Assembly (NCBI GenBank): GCA_009829735.1
Contig: CM020619.1
Span: 17,489,816-17,553,815, forward strand
Length of the DNA stretch: 64,000 nucleotides
Origin: Pyropia yezoensis
Lineage: Eukaryota; Rhodophyta; Bangiophyceae; Bangiales; Bangiaceae
Reading direction: 5' to 3'
The notes beneath the pieces are model-generated. The model did no database searches, was not told the origin of the DNA, and saw nothing but the letters and a program-made list of their open reading frames with translations. Made by a program: the position numbers and the translations under genes. Positions within the stretch are counted from its first letter, which is position 1. Each line of letters begins with the position of its first letter. Of this stretch, positions 47,972 to 59,300 are shown piece by piece.

Positions 47972-49071
47972 GTGCGAGCGGCAGGCGGCCGGCCCCCATG
48001 TGGAGCGCAAAGGCGAGCCATGTCTCGGCACGCCGCCTCACGTCAACACTGTCTGCGCCCGCGGATGTAGGCGCACGCAGGCGACGTGGGTCGCCAGCAC
48101 CACCACCTTCTCCGTCAACGCGAAACAATGTCAGAATGTTTCATGGAATATATGAATCATGAGAGGCCAAAATCAAACATTCCAAAAGCCTCTTAATCAA
48201 AACGAAAAACTCGTGTGTGCATGATACCCGGGCCACACGCAAGGCCGCATATGAAAATATTTCGTATAAAACGAAAAAATAAAAAGACTGCTAGAAAGAG
48301 TCCAGTATGTTTTCATGCCTCCACTCGCAAACATTTCCAGGCTCTCGAACAAGTGCCACGCGACAGGTCCTGCCACGGCACACCAGGCCAAGCCCCCCCT
48401 TGGACCTGAGCCCGTCGGAAACCCCCCCCCCGCACTCCACCGCCGTCGTCGTCGGTACCTGTCCTCACGACGACGCGCCGCCGCCCCCCGCGTTGGTCGT
48501 GCACCCCCCCGTGTTTGGCCGCGGCCCTGCGGACGACGCCGCCCACCATCCGACGTCGCCCTCCGCCTCCCCGTGCCTGCCATCCACCCCTCCCGTGCTG
48601 GCCATCAACCCCCCGTGGCGGCCACCCACCCTCCCGTGCTGGCGCCGGCCCTCCTGACCTCGCCGCCCACCCTCCCGACGTTGCCGCCCGCCATCCCGTC
48701 GTGCTCGTCGACCCGCCCGATTTGTCGGCGGCCGTGTCGTCCACGCCGCCCACCCTCTCGACGACGCCAGCCCGCCACCGCGTGGTGGCCGTCCCCCCCC
48801 CCGCGTCGGCAGCAGCCCCGCCGACGACGCCACCCACCCTCCCGACCACGCCACGTACATCTTCGTGTTGGCGGCTGTGCTCCCGTCCGGGCCACCGCAC
48901 CCTCGACGAGGGCCTCCCACCCATCCCCCCGCCGATCAGACGTCCACGTCTTCCTCCCCGTATCCCGTGGTGTGCGAGTCCGTGTGGCGGTGTGGGTCCG
49001 CGTACCTCGCGAAGGAGTTGGTGGGGCGCGAGCGTGAGCGAGGAGTGTGCGGGGATTACATAACTGCATCT

Positions 49072-52000
49072 ATGGATATTCTTCAGCCCCTGCCGGGAGG
49101 TGGTTCTGGGGATGACTGTGAGGGAGTGGCCAGCGCATCTCGGGCATCACCTGAGGTTGGACTGGGTGGATGTCGTATAGGAAGTACGGTCCGCCTGGAC
49201 CAGGTAGATGGGTTGCCACCGGGACCTAGCCAGGACCGTGCGGAAGACGCGGTAGTGGACCATGGTGCATATAACGCCAGTGAGCGTTGTAAGAGTCGCC
49301 GCTCCCAGGCCGACGTCATGAAACGATCATGTGACACTCATGCTTTTGATGCCGTACGACCTGCTAGTGACCTTCTCGCAGATGCGGCGTCTGAGAGCGT
49401 CATTGACAGGCAAAGCAACATGACTGCTCGTCGCTCGCGGAAGAGAAAATACACACCACTCAGCGTGGGACCAAGAACAGTAATGGACGTAAGAAGGTAT
49501 CGTAGCAAACTAGAGCAGCCACGCAGACCATGCTGCTCGTGTGGGGAAGTGCCCGGCACAGAGGCGTTCTCTACTTGGCCATTTCGGGTGCCTCAGCCTG
49601 GAACGTGCTTATCAGCCGAAGAAAAAGAAACACACCGCGTTCTGGCCGCGCTCTCTACAGGAGAACGGTCGTACGACAAGAACTGGCTGTTCACTGATGC
49701 TATAGACACCGAGGAAAACACAGTCCTCATGTGTGCGACATGTCGTGTAGAGCTCCGGCACAACAGGATCCCCAAATTTTCGAAGCGGAATGGACTCGAA
49801 ATGTTTGATCACTACCCGTCTGCAATAACGAACTTAAATGAGCTAGAGATTGCATTGTTAAGCATCGTGATCCCTACAAATCGGATTTTTCGGAGGAACG
49901 GCTACCAGCAGAAGCACAGTCTTGGCCAAACCATCACGTACTGGAACTCGGTTATGCGTGTGGCGGGCAGCATTCCACGGGATGCTGGCGACCCCAGTAT
50001 CGTACTAATGCGAAACGAGCACGGGCGCTGTTTGCTGGACGACATGCCATTGCGCTTTGAAGTGATGCTGAACGGCATGAGATATTTAGAGCAGCACAAC
50101 CGCCATTACACCCATATACCAACGAACGAGCAATCTCTGCGACAGTTATGCACAACATCTTCTCCTTTCATCGTTGAGACAGGCGTGGCGGAGACCGACG
50201 GGAGCGTGCATACTGACGAATGGGGAAGCGATGATGAGGCCCAGGAGGGCGCTGTGGAAAAGCACTTTAAGGTTCAATGTGTTGAGAGCGACGAAGAAGA
50301 AGACAGAACTGATATGAGGCGTGACGGGCACGAGACGGAATCTGAAACGACTCCCCAAAATATTTTCATCATTGATTCAACAGATCAGAAGCCTCTGCGC
50401 CAGATTGCTACAGAAGCGTTTTTAGGAAAGAATTACCCCATGGTGGGAGAGCTAGAGCATGACCCACAACACGGTTCTGGTCTAGACAAGCGAGCATTCT
50501 CCACACTCTACAGCAATGAGGGCCTGTACGAGATGGGGTTTCCTCATTTGTTTTATCGGGGCACAGGAGGACCGTCCCATACTCGACAGCGCCCAGTGAG
50601 TGAGAATGAGCTCGTTTCTCATTTGGTAAAGTTACACCACAGGCGATTCAGCCAGGATGCATCGTTTCTTTTTCTTCGCGCACTCAGCGATCCAGAAGCG
50701 CACTGTCAACGGAGTGGTATCGTCTCTGGAAGAATCCCAAAATCTGAAGACATTGATAGAAGGGCTCATTGAAAGCATGGATCAATCAGATACAACCCGA
50801 TTGGAAAAGTCTGCTGCATTGGACAAGTGCATTGATTCCATGACACCGCAGTTGACAACAGTGAAAGGATCGCCGGGCTACTGGCGATCAAAGTGTATGG
50901 AAGTACAAGCAATGGTTCGATCTCCTCTCCTGCGCCAGCCAACGTTGTTCATGACTTTAAGTGCGGCCGACTCGCTGTGGCTCGACTTTCTGAGCCAGTG
51001 CCTCCCCAACAAAAAGCTTAATGAAGTAGCAGGGATGACCAAAACCGAGTGCTCCGAGATTCTGGCTGCAAACCCCGACTTGGCAGTCGAACATTTTAAC
51101 ATCCGCTGGACCGCGCTGTGGGATGACATCATCATGGGAGAAGGACGGCCTTTGGGTAACATAGTGGATTATTTCTGGCGAATTGAATTTCAACAGCGAG
51201 GATCTCCGCATGTCCACATGCTTCTATGGGTAGAAGGCGGGCCGGAATTGTCCTCTCTTTCCGATGGTGTCATTCCTGCCCAACTGCGGGAATACGTCGA
51301 CAGGGTGGTCTCGGCCAAATTAAGCCCGGATGTAAGTGATGTTGACGTGTCCAAAGTGATGCACCCGTGCACGATGCGAGCACCCGTGCACGAACTGTCT
51401 TGTCCTATTGCACAGACACACGTGGCGGTTCTCACACGATGTGTCCAGACTCATCGCTGCAACAAGTACTGCAAGCCGAAGGGCCGATATTCTACATGCA
51501 GGTTCGGATATCCTCGGACAAACAATGAAAACACTTCAGTCGAGCGCGTGTTCCGGAATGGAAAAACAAAACTGGTCGTTTCACCAGCCCGAAACGACTC
51601 TCACGTGAACGCGTACAACCCCAGCATTTTGTCCTGTTGGGGAGCAAACATGGATGTGCAAGTCTTGCTGGATGCGTATGGCGCTGCAATGTACACCGCA
51701 TCATACTTGACAAAGCACGAAAAAAACAAGCACACACCCCGAATTCTGTACCAGCTCTCAAAAAGTGCTTCCGATCAATCGGTAAAACAGATGGTTCGGT
51801 GTATTATTTTGTCAGTGCTAAATACTCGAGAAGTGAGCGTGCAGGAGGCTTTGTGGATTCGAACAGGAAAACAGTTGTGCAAATCCAGTCGCGTTTTTGT
51901 GACACTGCCCAGTCTGCATTTTTCCTTTGGAGAAAATGCCGAGCAGACTCGCGGGCGTAGTGTGTTTGTTTCCACGGACGGATCGGTTTGCCACACGAAC

Positions 52001-54319
52001 GTTCTGGTTCTGTTTTACGTGCAGCGTCCGGATTCTTTGAACCATCTCTCCTTGTTTGAGTACACGACGAAGTACCGCCTGTCTCAAGTCGTGAGTGAGT
52101 GTTTGAAATTGAAATCACCTGTCCGGCAGTACAGATACGCGTCGCGGAGGCGAGACGATGCAATCGTTTTCATTCGCGCTCGAATCGATCATGCAGATGT
52201 TCAGTCCTTCAGCAAGGCCATGCTCTATCTTCATGTTCCCTGGCGATCACTGGATACCATAGTTCCACATGGACACGACCCTTCCATAGTTCTGACATTG
52301 GCTGCAGAGAGGGGTGATTGCTTGTCGCTACCAGCAATGATGAGACACTATGAGTCGCTGTCCACGCAGGAAGTGCAATTGAAAAACCAGCAATCTACGG
52401 ACAGAGAGCAGGCAGAACACGAGAAAAGTACTTTCCACGTGGATGGCTTCTCAGGAAGTGACAACAGCGATGAGGATGAAGGAGATGAAAAATGGGATGC
52501 ACGTGTAAATGATGTTGACGAGCGAGATATGGACGTGAGATTGGATACAGATCCAACTGGGTTGCCGTCTCTCGAGCAAATGACCATGCCAGGGACGCGC
52601 ATCAGCCGCACTCGCCACACACAAACACCACAAGCCCGGCGCGCAATCGAGCTGACGAATAATATTCTCGCCTGCAAAGGCCGTATGGAAAGCGATGAAG
52701 AACAAAATGGTGATGGAATTGAGCCCTCAGCACCTGACCCTTGGGCACTTCTTAGAGACAGGGTCGATTCGTTAAATTCTGAGCAGAGGAAAGTATACGA
52801 CACCGTCCACTCTGATCTCATCGGCGGAACGACTTCGAAACGCGTTGTTCTCATAGGCCCCGGAGGCACTGGAAAGTCGTATTTGATCGACACAATCGGC
52901 ATGATGTTAGATATCCGTGCGACTGACAAGGCAGACAAAGACACCAGTATTTTCCGGCCTCGTCACTCCACACTTGTCAAGACTGCATATACGGGTGTTG
53001 CCGCAGCCAACATCGGCGGTATGACGTTACATAATGCGCTCGAAATAAAGGGGAGGAACATTGAATGTGACATAGCTGACGCGTCCTTGACACGGCTCCA
53101 GCGGGATTGGCAGGACGTAGCTGTGCTTGTCATAGACGAAATAAGTTTTCTATCTCAACAAAATCTGTACGAGATCAGTGCCCGACTGGGCAACATATTC
53201 CCACACAAAAAGCACGTGCCTTTTGCTGGACTATACGTGATAATGGCTGGAGATCCATACCAACTGGGTCCAGTTGGAGGCAAGACGTTGTGGCCAAGGA
53301 ACAATGAGCGTGGCTTGAGCGTGAAAGAACTTTTCGGACGTGAGTACTACTTGGAGCCTGACGAGTTCTTTGAGCTATCAATTGGCCAAAGAAAGTTTGG
53401 TCCGTTTTATGAAGTTCTATCGCGACTGCGGGTTGGAGAATCCACGCAAGATGATATTGATCTGATAAACAAGAGGGTGCTACAGCCACAAGGACAGGCC
53501 TCCTCTGAGGCGTTAAAAGAGGCGGTCTTAGTCGTGGGGACGAACCGTGAGGCTGTGATGCATAACGAGGCGATGCTGCTGGCTGCATGCCAGGCAGCCA
53601 ACAGTAATGCAGAAGAAAAAAGAACGGTCAGGGTGTGGACGCACGTGAAGCTCAGCAGAAAAACAAAAGAGGGCCTGACGAGGGCTGACCAAGCCCAAAT
53701 TATTTCCAGGTGCTTGACACGGCATCGGACGGCTGGAGCAAGCGAAAAATTCATTGCGAACGCGTTCTGCACTTTTAAAGGTGATCGAGTATGCTTGAAT
53801 GAGAATATTTGTGTGGAACTCAATCTGTACAATGGGGCTTGCGGGACTGTCATGGAGGTGTTCAGTTCGCCCACGGTGGACCCACATGAGAGTCGTCAAG
53901 CCGCCGCCTCTCGCATGGCAGAAAGCTCAGATGTTATCGACCTCCCTGTAATCATCTTGCAATTGGATGAAGGTTGCTACCGCGGTCCTTCCATTTCGCA
54001 GAAGGCACCTCGAGTGATTGCCATCGAAGCTCGCAAGTTCTACATTGTGAAGCCTTACTCAGCAGTTCTGTGGCAGCTACCACTCGTTCCGGCACACGCC
54101 TCAACGGTTCATAAAGTACAATCTCTGACTCTGCCAGGGATTGTTATGGACGCCATCCGATTCCGAGCTGCATGTTCTGTGTACGTCGCATTGTCAAGGG
54201 TTCAAGAACTGCGACATCTGGCGCTTGTCCGACCGCTGACGTGGAACAACATTGAGAAACACAAGCGAGAAATCGATATGATTTCAAATCATATGGAGCA
54301 CTTTCGCAACCGTTCATAG
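49072..54319 (+). CDS. Helitron Rep/helicase, copy 2 (one frameshift)
   Basis: Same protein as copy 1, here with a single break. An extra T in the run near 50664 (CTTTTTCTT against CTTTTCTT in copy 1) shifts the frame between about 50657 and 50772. Discounting that base, the ORF from ATG 49072 to TAG 54319 is 1748 residues and complete. The first segment carries the DUF6570-like cysteine region. The second carries HUH (RGSPHVHMLLW), the paired tyrosines (MYTASYLTK), Walker A (IGPGGTGKS), Walker B (LVIDEIS), motif III (AGDPYQLGP) and the C-terminal VHKVQSLTL and VYVALSRVQ helicase motifs. All catalytic residues I can check are present, so the element may be or recently have been active. Its ends were not found. 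Confidence 0.88.
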
Positions 54320-55118
54320 CGGCACCACGCCTGTACTTTTCCGACCTTCGCCGGCATCGCTCATGGCTGCAGACACTGAACGCTCCGCTCCTGCCTGCCG
54401 TTAACCGACGACGCCAGCCCCGATGCACTCTCACCCGCCAAGGACCATAGCGCTGTCAGACCCTCGGGTCAGCACGTACAGGCTCGCCACGGTCCCCGCC
54501 CAAACTTTTATGATCACCCGGTGGGCAATCCTCGGCACCAGCCACGGTGCGTTCATCCCCCTCATCGCCAACATCTGTACGGTCTTCGGGCGGGTGCTGC
54601 ATGGTTCCGTGAGCCCACTGTGCCGGACCACCACCCGACCACCAACCAACAGAGTACTTTAGGTCGCCCCAGCTCGTCCCCGTGCTGTCCGCCATGTCGC
54701 GTTGCCGCGGACACAGCGTGTCGGGCTCAAATCCATCAGCCTATGAGAATTCTTAGAAAACAAATCTCAAATAGTATGCTGTGATTCCGGGCTTCCACCA
54801 CTTTAGTGCGAACACTCGGCAACTGGGCACCACGCGGCACCGTGATGCACGATGTCGGCGTTGTCCAATCACAAGCAAACAACGCAGAGACGGTCGTATG
54901 CAATGATGAAAAGCAAAAAAAAAAAAAAAACCATGCTTTCGGGCCTTGACAGTTGATTGGCAGCCGAGGCCGGCCGCACGACTCGACCAGATATTTTGGT
55001 AGGCCCCTCTGTCCGCCCACGACCTCCGCTCCGGTGTCTTCCACAACCCGTTCAGCAGCGCTGCTGTACAGCTGTGCGCGGCCAGTACGGGTGCGGTTTT
55101 TTTTTCCCCAGGCCGCAC
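54320..55118. other. Region between the Helitron ORF and the downstream gene, copy 2
   Basis: Counterpart of 46370-47040 with a 16-A run and a 9-T run. It holds the same weak minus-strand small frames and no supported gene. Confidence 0.45.
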
Positions 55119-55126
55119 TATAAATA
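55119..55126 (+). promoter_or_regulatory. TATA box of the unknown downstream gene
   Basis: TATAAATA, 123 bp upstream of the ATG at 55249, which would leave a 5' leader of roughly 100 nt. It is the best TATA box in the window. Confidence 0.6.
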
Positions 55127-55248
55127 GGTTCTCACGGCGGTCAGCGGTGCGGATCCCCCCCACGACCGTAACGTACCGTGCTTTGCGCGCCACTTCTCGC
55201 AGTGATCCACACACCTCTCCTCCACCCGTTTCCACCCTCCTCCCCATC

Positions 55249-56224
55249 ATGGTGACCGGGCCCATCAATAAGTTTCTTGCGCGGGGCTCACAGCACCCGC
55301 GTTCCCAGGCGTCTCCTGGCCGCGTGTTCACGGCGCCCAAGCTCTCCGCGGTCGCCAGCACCTTCGTCGGCAACCTGTTGTTCTCGGCCTGCCTTTCATC
55401 CGCTTTTCTGCCGCCGGGCATGACAGCACGCTCCCTCGCCGAGTACAGCAAGGGTGGCGCTGTGATTTTTTACGACGCAACCGCGCCACTTAAGCTGCTT
55501 TTGACGCCGGACCAGAATCGTCACTTCCTCGCCTGCATTGAGCGCGGCGTGTGCAAGATCGGAGACGTACGATTTTTTTTGCTCCCCCGCTGCGTTTCTA
55601 TCGACTCGTATTTTATTATTGGTATTGGTATGGTTGCCATTGATCATTGGAGGAGACCGTGCCTAACTAATTTTCGATGCATGGATGAATCGCTACATTG
55701 GTATTTTAAGCGGATGTCTTTTTTCGTGCTCTCTCAGCTTGTTCTTTTTTGTCACTCGTCAACCGCTACAGGTCGTCACCGTGAAGGTGCACACCGCCAT
55801 GCTGTCGCAGCCGGAGCCGCACACCCTCCGCGCCGCTAGCAACATGGTGCTGGCGGTGGCGCCGACAGGCTGCCCCGGCATTTTCATGGACTCCCTTCCC
55901 ATCCCGCTGGCCTGGGCGAAGTCTTTGCCTCCGAGGTGTGTCTTTTCGTCCGTCCTCACCCTCAACATGCAGACGATCCGGTCCATGGGCGCGACATCCT
56001 CAGTGCAGGTCGTCGACCGCGTCGGCGAGCACGCCATGCTCACCATGCCGTCGCGGAACCTGTCAAACCTCTTGGGGGAGCTAAACCGCGTCACCCTCAC
56101 CGACGTGCTATTTCCGTCACTCTGCAGCCCGTCCAACGCTTCCCGAGCCTTCCACTTCGGTGACGGGGCGACCGTCGAGGGTGTGTTCAAAGAGGTCAAT
56201 TTCACGACAGGCATGACCTTTTAA
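55249..56224 (+). CDS. Unrecognised protein, two exons
   Basis: ATG at 55249 (MVTGPINKF), following a TATA box. Exon 1 is 55249-55566 (106 codons). The intron has GT at 55567 and AG at 55770-55771, phase 0. Exon 2 is 55772-56224, giving 256 residues. The exon ends encode ...CKIGD and VVTVKVHTAM..., which join smoothly. No domain, signal peptide or clear membrane span was recognised. The composition is balanced (not low complexity), unlike most GC-rich chance ORFs here, so I consider it real. The stop at 56222 follows a TTTT; with one T fewer, the frame would continue into the ORF at 56247. It lies about 0.9 kb downstream of the Helitron ORF on the same strand and could be a host gene or element cargo. 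Confidence 0.6.
55567..55771 (+). other. Intron of the unknown gene
   Basis: 205-bp GT-AG intron, markedly AT- and T-rich against the GC-rich exons, with a pyrimidine-rich 3' part ending CGCTACAG. Confidence 0.65.
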
Positions 56225-56246
56225 CCAGACATACTGGTGGGTCCCT

Positions 56247-56600
56247 ATGGTCTCCACCCCCGTGCCTACCCTGGAGGCAGACCGCATCGTCCGCGAATGG
56301 ATGGCATATGCGGAGCCCGGTGCCAACAACGTGTTCTACGACCTCGTGCCCGTGGACGTCGGCGCTGCGGCGGACGCTGTCGTTGACCTCGTGGCGGACG
56401 AAAGCACGGCCTCACCAACTTCCGCACTGCTGGGCGCCGCCGCCCGTCGCGCGGGTGAGGAGGCGGAGGAGGAGGAGGAGGACAGGTCGCCTGCGGGTGC
56501 GCCTGTTGACGCGGCACCTGGCGCCTCTGGTGGTGGCGACATGATTACATCTTACAGTGGGTCGGCCGACACGACCGACGTGTCGGCCCGCCGTCTGTGA
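56247..56600 (+). CDS. Acidic-tailed ORF, probably the C-terminus of the preceding gene
   Basis: 117 codons from ATG 56247 (MVSTPVPTLEAD). A structured first half (REWMAYAEPGANNVFYDLV) is followed by an Ala/Glu-rich tail. It begins 22 bp after the stop of the preceding ORF. The upstream codons in this frame (FNQTYWWVP) also read as plausible protein, back to the TTTT at 56219-56222. Removing one T would fuse both into about 380 residues. Separate translation would need reinitiation, which is unusual. I favour a one-base consensus error. Confidence 0.5.
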   Translation: MVSTPVPTLEADRIVREWMAYAEPGANNVFYDLVPVDVGAAADAVVDLVADESTASPTSALLGAAARRAGEEAEEEEEDRSPAGAPVDAAPGASGGGDMITSYSGSADTTDVSARRL

Positions 56601-58302
56601 TTGTCCTGACACGGTTGTGGTCACGTGAGGAGAGAGAGGGGTACACATGCGCGTTGCGAGAGAGAGGGATAAACATGCACGTTGCGTTCAAAATACAGGC
56701 CCGCAGTGCAGCACTCCCAGCGCCGCGGGCACATGACACAAAATCGACCGCCCCCCGCTGGCCCCCTCATGGCCGCCTCAGCGCCCGTCGCGGCCGCCCG
56801 CGCCGCCGTCGACGGGGAGACGAGCGGCGGCGCCACGGCGGCGGCTGGGGCGGAAGTGGCGAGTGGCGGGCGGCGGCGGCGACGGCAGCCGGCGCGCCGG
56901 CCGTACCCGTCGGGGCAACGGAAGCAGAGAGTCGGTGCGTGCGCAGGGAGGGCGGAGGCGGCCGCATGCTGCTGTCGGGGGGTGGGCAACCACCCCCCGG
57001 TGGCCCCCCCACAGCTGCCACGCGCGACGCCACCGCTCTGGGGTGGGGAGCGGGCGGCCGCTACCGGAGAGGGGGCGACCGCAGGTGGTTGCGGCCGGAA
57101 TGAGGGCGCCCCCGCCGCTGTGGCGGGCGCGCGCGGAGGCGGCCTCCCCTCCCCTGCCGCCGTTGCAGGGACGACGCACCGGCGCACACCCGCGCCGCTG
57201 CTGCCGGCGGCGGCGCCAAGCGCAGGTGCCCAGACGACCGGGGCGCGCCCGCCCGTGGTCTTGAGCGGGGGCGTCCGCAGCAAAGAAAGGGGCAGCAGGT
57301 GCCAGCGCAGGGGGGGGGGGAAGGCAACGGCGCGGCGTCGACCGAGGTTGCTCCCGCCACCGACAGGTCCACGGGCGATGCCCCGCCGGCGGGCCGCGAA
57401 GCCGGCCGTCAAGCACCCCCCCCCTTCCCCCTTGGCAGCCCCTCAAGGCGGCTAAGCAGCCTGCGTAGCCGCGTCGCCACACGCCAGCTGGCCACGACCG
57501 TCCACAGGTGGGGCCGCCGCCGCCGCCACCAGCGCCCCCACCCGCGGGGGCAGGCCGCCGGCCGCCGGCAACGGGCCGTCCCCCCCCCCTCCCCCCCCCC
57601 CCCCCCGCACGACCCCCCGCCGGACGCCCCACACAGGGGACAGCCGCCGTCGCCGCCCGCTCCACAGCCGACGCTTGGGGCACGGCCATCCACGGATGGG
57701 GTCGCCGCCGCCGCCACCAGCGCCCCCACCCACGGGGGCAGGCCGCCGGCCGCCGGCAACGGGCCGTCCCCCCCCCCTCCCCCCCCCCCCCCCCCACGAC
57801 CCCCCGCCGGACGCCCCGCGCAGGGGACAGCCGCCGTCGCCGCCCGCTCCACAGCCGACGCTTGGGGCGCGACCATCCGTGGGCGGGGACGCCGCTCGCG
57901 GGGATCCTTGTGCTCTCTTGGCAGCAGGGGGGAGCGCGCGTGGCAGTGGTCGAGCGCACCGCCCACTCGCCCGGCCGCCACCGAAGGGGGGGGAGGGGGG
58001 GAGGGAGGGGCGCCCCGCCAGCGTCCCCGCTGGCCCGAACCGGGCGAGCCATCCCTGCGGGCTGCCGCCAGCCCCCGGCGGGCGATGGTGCCGGTCTGGC
58101 CAGCGGGATCCGCCCGCCTGGCCCATCCGCCCGCCGCAGGGACTGGCACAGGCGGAGGCCGACTGCGCGCCCGGCGGCAGCCACGGCAGCGTCGACGGGG
58201 GCCCCCCCCGCGGGGTGCCAGACCGGCGGCGCCTCGCCGTGGACGAGGTCATGCGCCAGCACCACCCGCCGGCCAGAGGTGACCACGCCCATTGTAGTGA
58301 GT
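56601..58302. other. GC-rich region with many overlapping chance ORFs
   Basis: A near-direct duplication of about 28 bp (GAGAGAGAGG...CATGCGCGTTGC) sits at 56629-56685. Beyond it, long ORFs exist on both strands but overlap, are Arg/Pro/Gly-rich, and several rely on non-ATG starts (the 511-codon minus ORF from 58313 starts with TTG). No domain was recognised. Confidence 0.4.
57494..57890. repeat. 188-bp tandem repeat with poly-C cores
   Basis: Units at 57494-57681 and 57682-57869, and a short third start to about 57890. They are nearly identical apart from C-run length and a few substitutions (ACGACCGTCC, ACGGCCATCC and GCGACCATCC at the starts). Each contains a run of about 15 C. Confidence 0.8.
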
Positions 58303-58310
58303 ATCCGGGT

Positions 58311-59130
58311 CAATGGGAGCCCCCCCCCGGCCGCAAGGGGAGCTCATAGCGAAGCTCTGTACAAGTCCAGGGACAGAAAGTCTGAGAGAAATTTAGAACG
58401 GGCATGTAATGGTGTTCAAATGGGCGGCCGCTCCCTTGGGGGCGCGCAAGCAAGAATAACAACACAGCGGCGCGGCCTTCTGTTTTTACTCGTTCTTCCT
58501 CTTTCGTCTGCCTCGTACATCTGTACGAATTTACTCCAATACATCGCCCCGGCTGGCCATTGCCAGCCGGTCGCCAACGCCCCTGGGTGCGCGGCTGCAA
58601 CAGCCCGTGGCCGACGTCTCCTTCAGCAGCAGGCTGCCTCCCCACGTAGTATTGATACTCCCCCACCCCCCCGCCGACAACCCGCCCCACCAGGCACCGG
58701 CAGCCGCCAGCAGGACGCCCCGTGGAATGCTATACCTGTCCCCCCCCGCCGCCCCGAAGCACCCTCCGTCACTACTCACCCAGCCACACCCGCCCTTCAC
58801 TTGGATCGAAGCCGCACCACACCGCTTCACCCAGCCACCACGCAAGGCAGCGATCGCCTGCCCCCCGTCAGAAGCTGACCTCTCGCGCGACTACAGCCGC
58901 CCCCCCCCAGACGGCGGCTGCCAGCCCGCGGCGCCCATCAAACACCCCCGCGGCGCCAACCACCGAGCCGGTTCGTGTTCCACGTTGCCTCTACCACGTG
59001 GCTTTCTCGAGGAGGGAGTTGGGTATTTGCGATTGCCATTTCAGTACAGTGGTATCGATGACGAAGTCCTGCTCTGTGTGCAAAGCTTCGCTATTAGCCC
59101 CCCCTCTCGCCCTGGGGGGGGCTTCCATTG
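58311..59130. mobile_element. Element of about 0.8 kb with inverted ends
   Basis: The left end (58311-58362) and the reverse complement of the right end (59078-59130) share CAATGG[GA]AGCCCCCCC, a G-rich block, and ATAGCGAAGCT[CT]TG[TC]ACA. The arms are about 50 bp with small indels in the G/C runs. No target-site duplication could be defined. The interior encodes nothing recognisable, so it is non-autonomous and its superfamily is unknown. Confidence 0.6.
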
Positions 59131-59300
59131 ATACCACATACACTCCTGATTTATGAGGCAATTGCTGCCACAATTGTTCGACCGAGACTGGCTGTTGTCT
59201 CACCTGAACCCTTCTCCTCATCGCACGAAAGTCCCCCCTCGGAGCGCCAGCGGGCTAACATTGTCGGAGTCACGGGGTGGCTCCCAGTGACTCCAGGAAC

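Larger units (their letters stand above)
47972..55547 (+). repeat. Helitron locus, copy 2 (right contig start)
   Basis: Begins at the gap edge with sequence equivalent to 39887 and runs to 55547, the equivalent of 47471 where copy 1 stops at the gap. It continues into unique sequence. This reciprocal pattern is what two unmerged overlapping contigs would give. Confidence 0.9.

Noticed and set aside
56778-58313. 511-codon minus-strand ORF
   Set aside because: Starts with TTG, crosses C runs and the 188-bp tandem repeat, is Arg/Gly/Pro-rich, and shows no domain.
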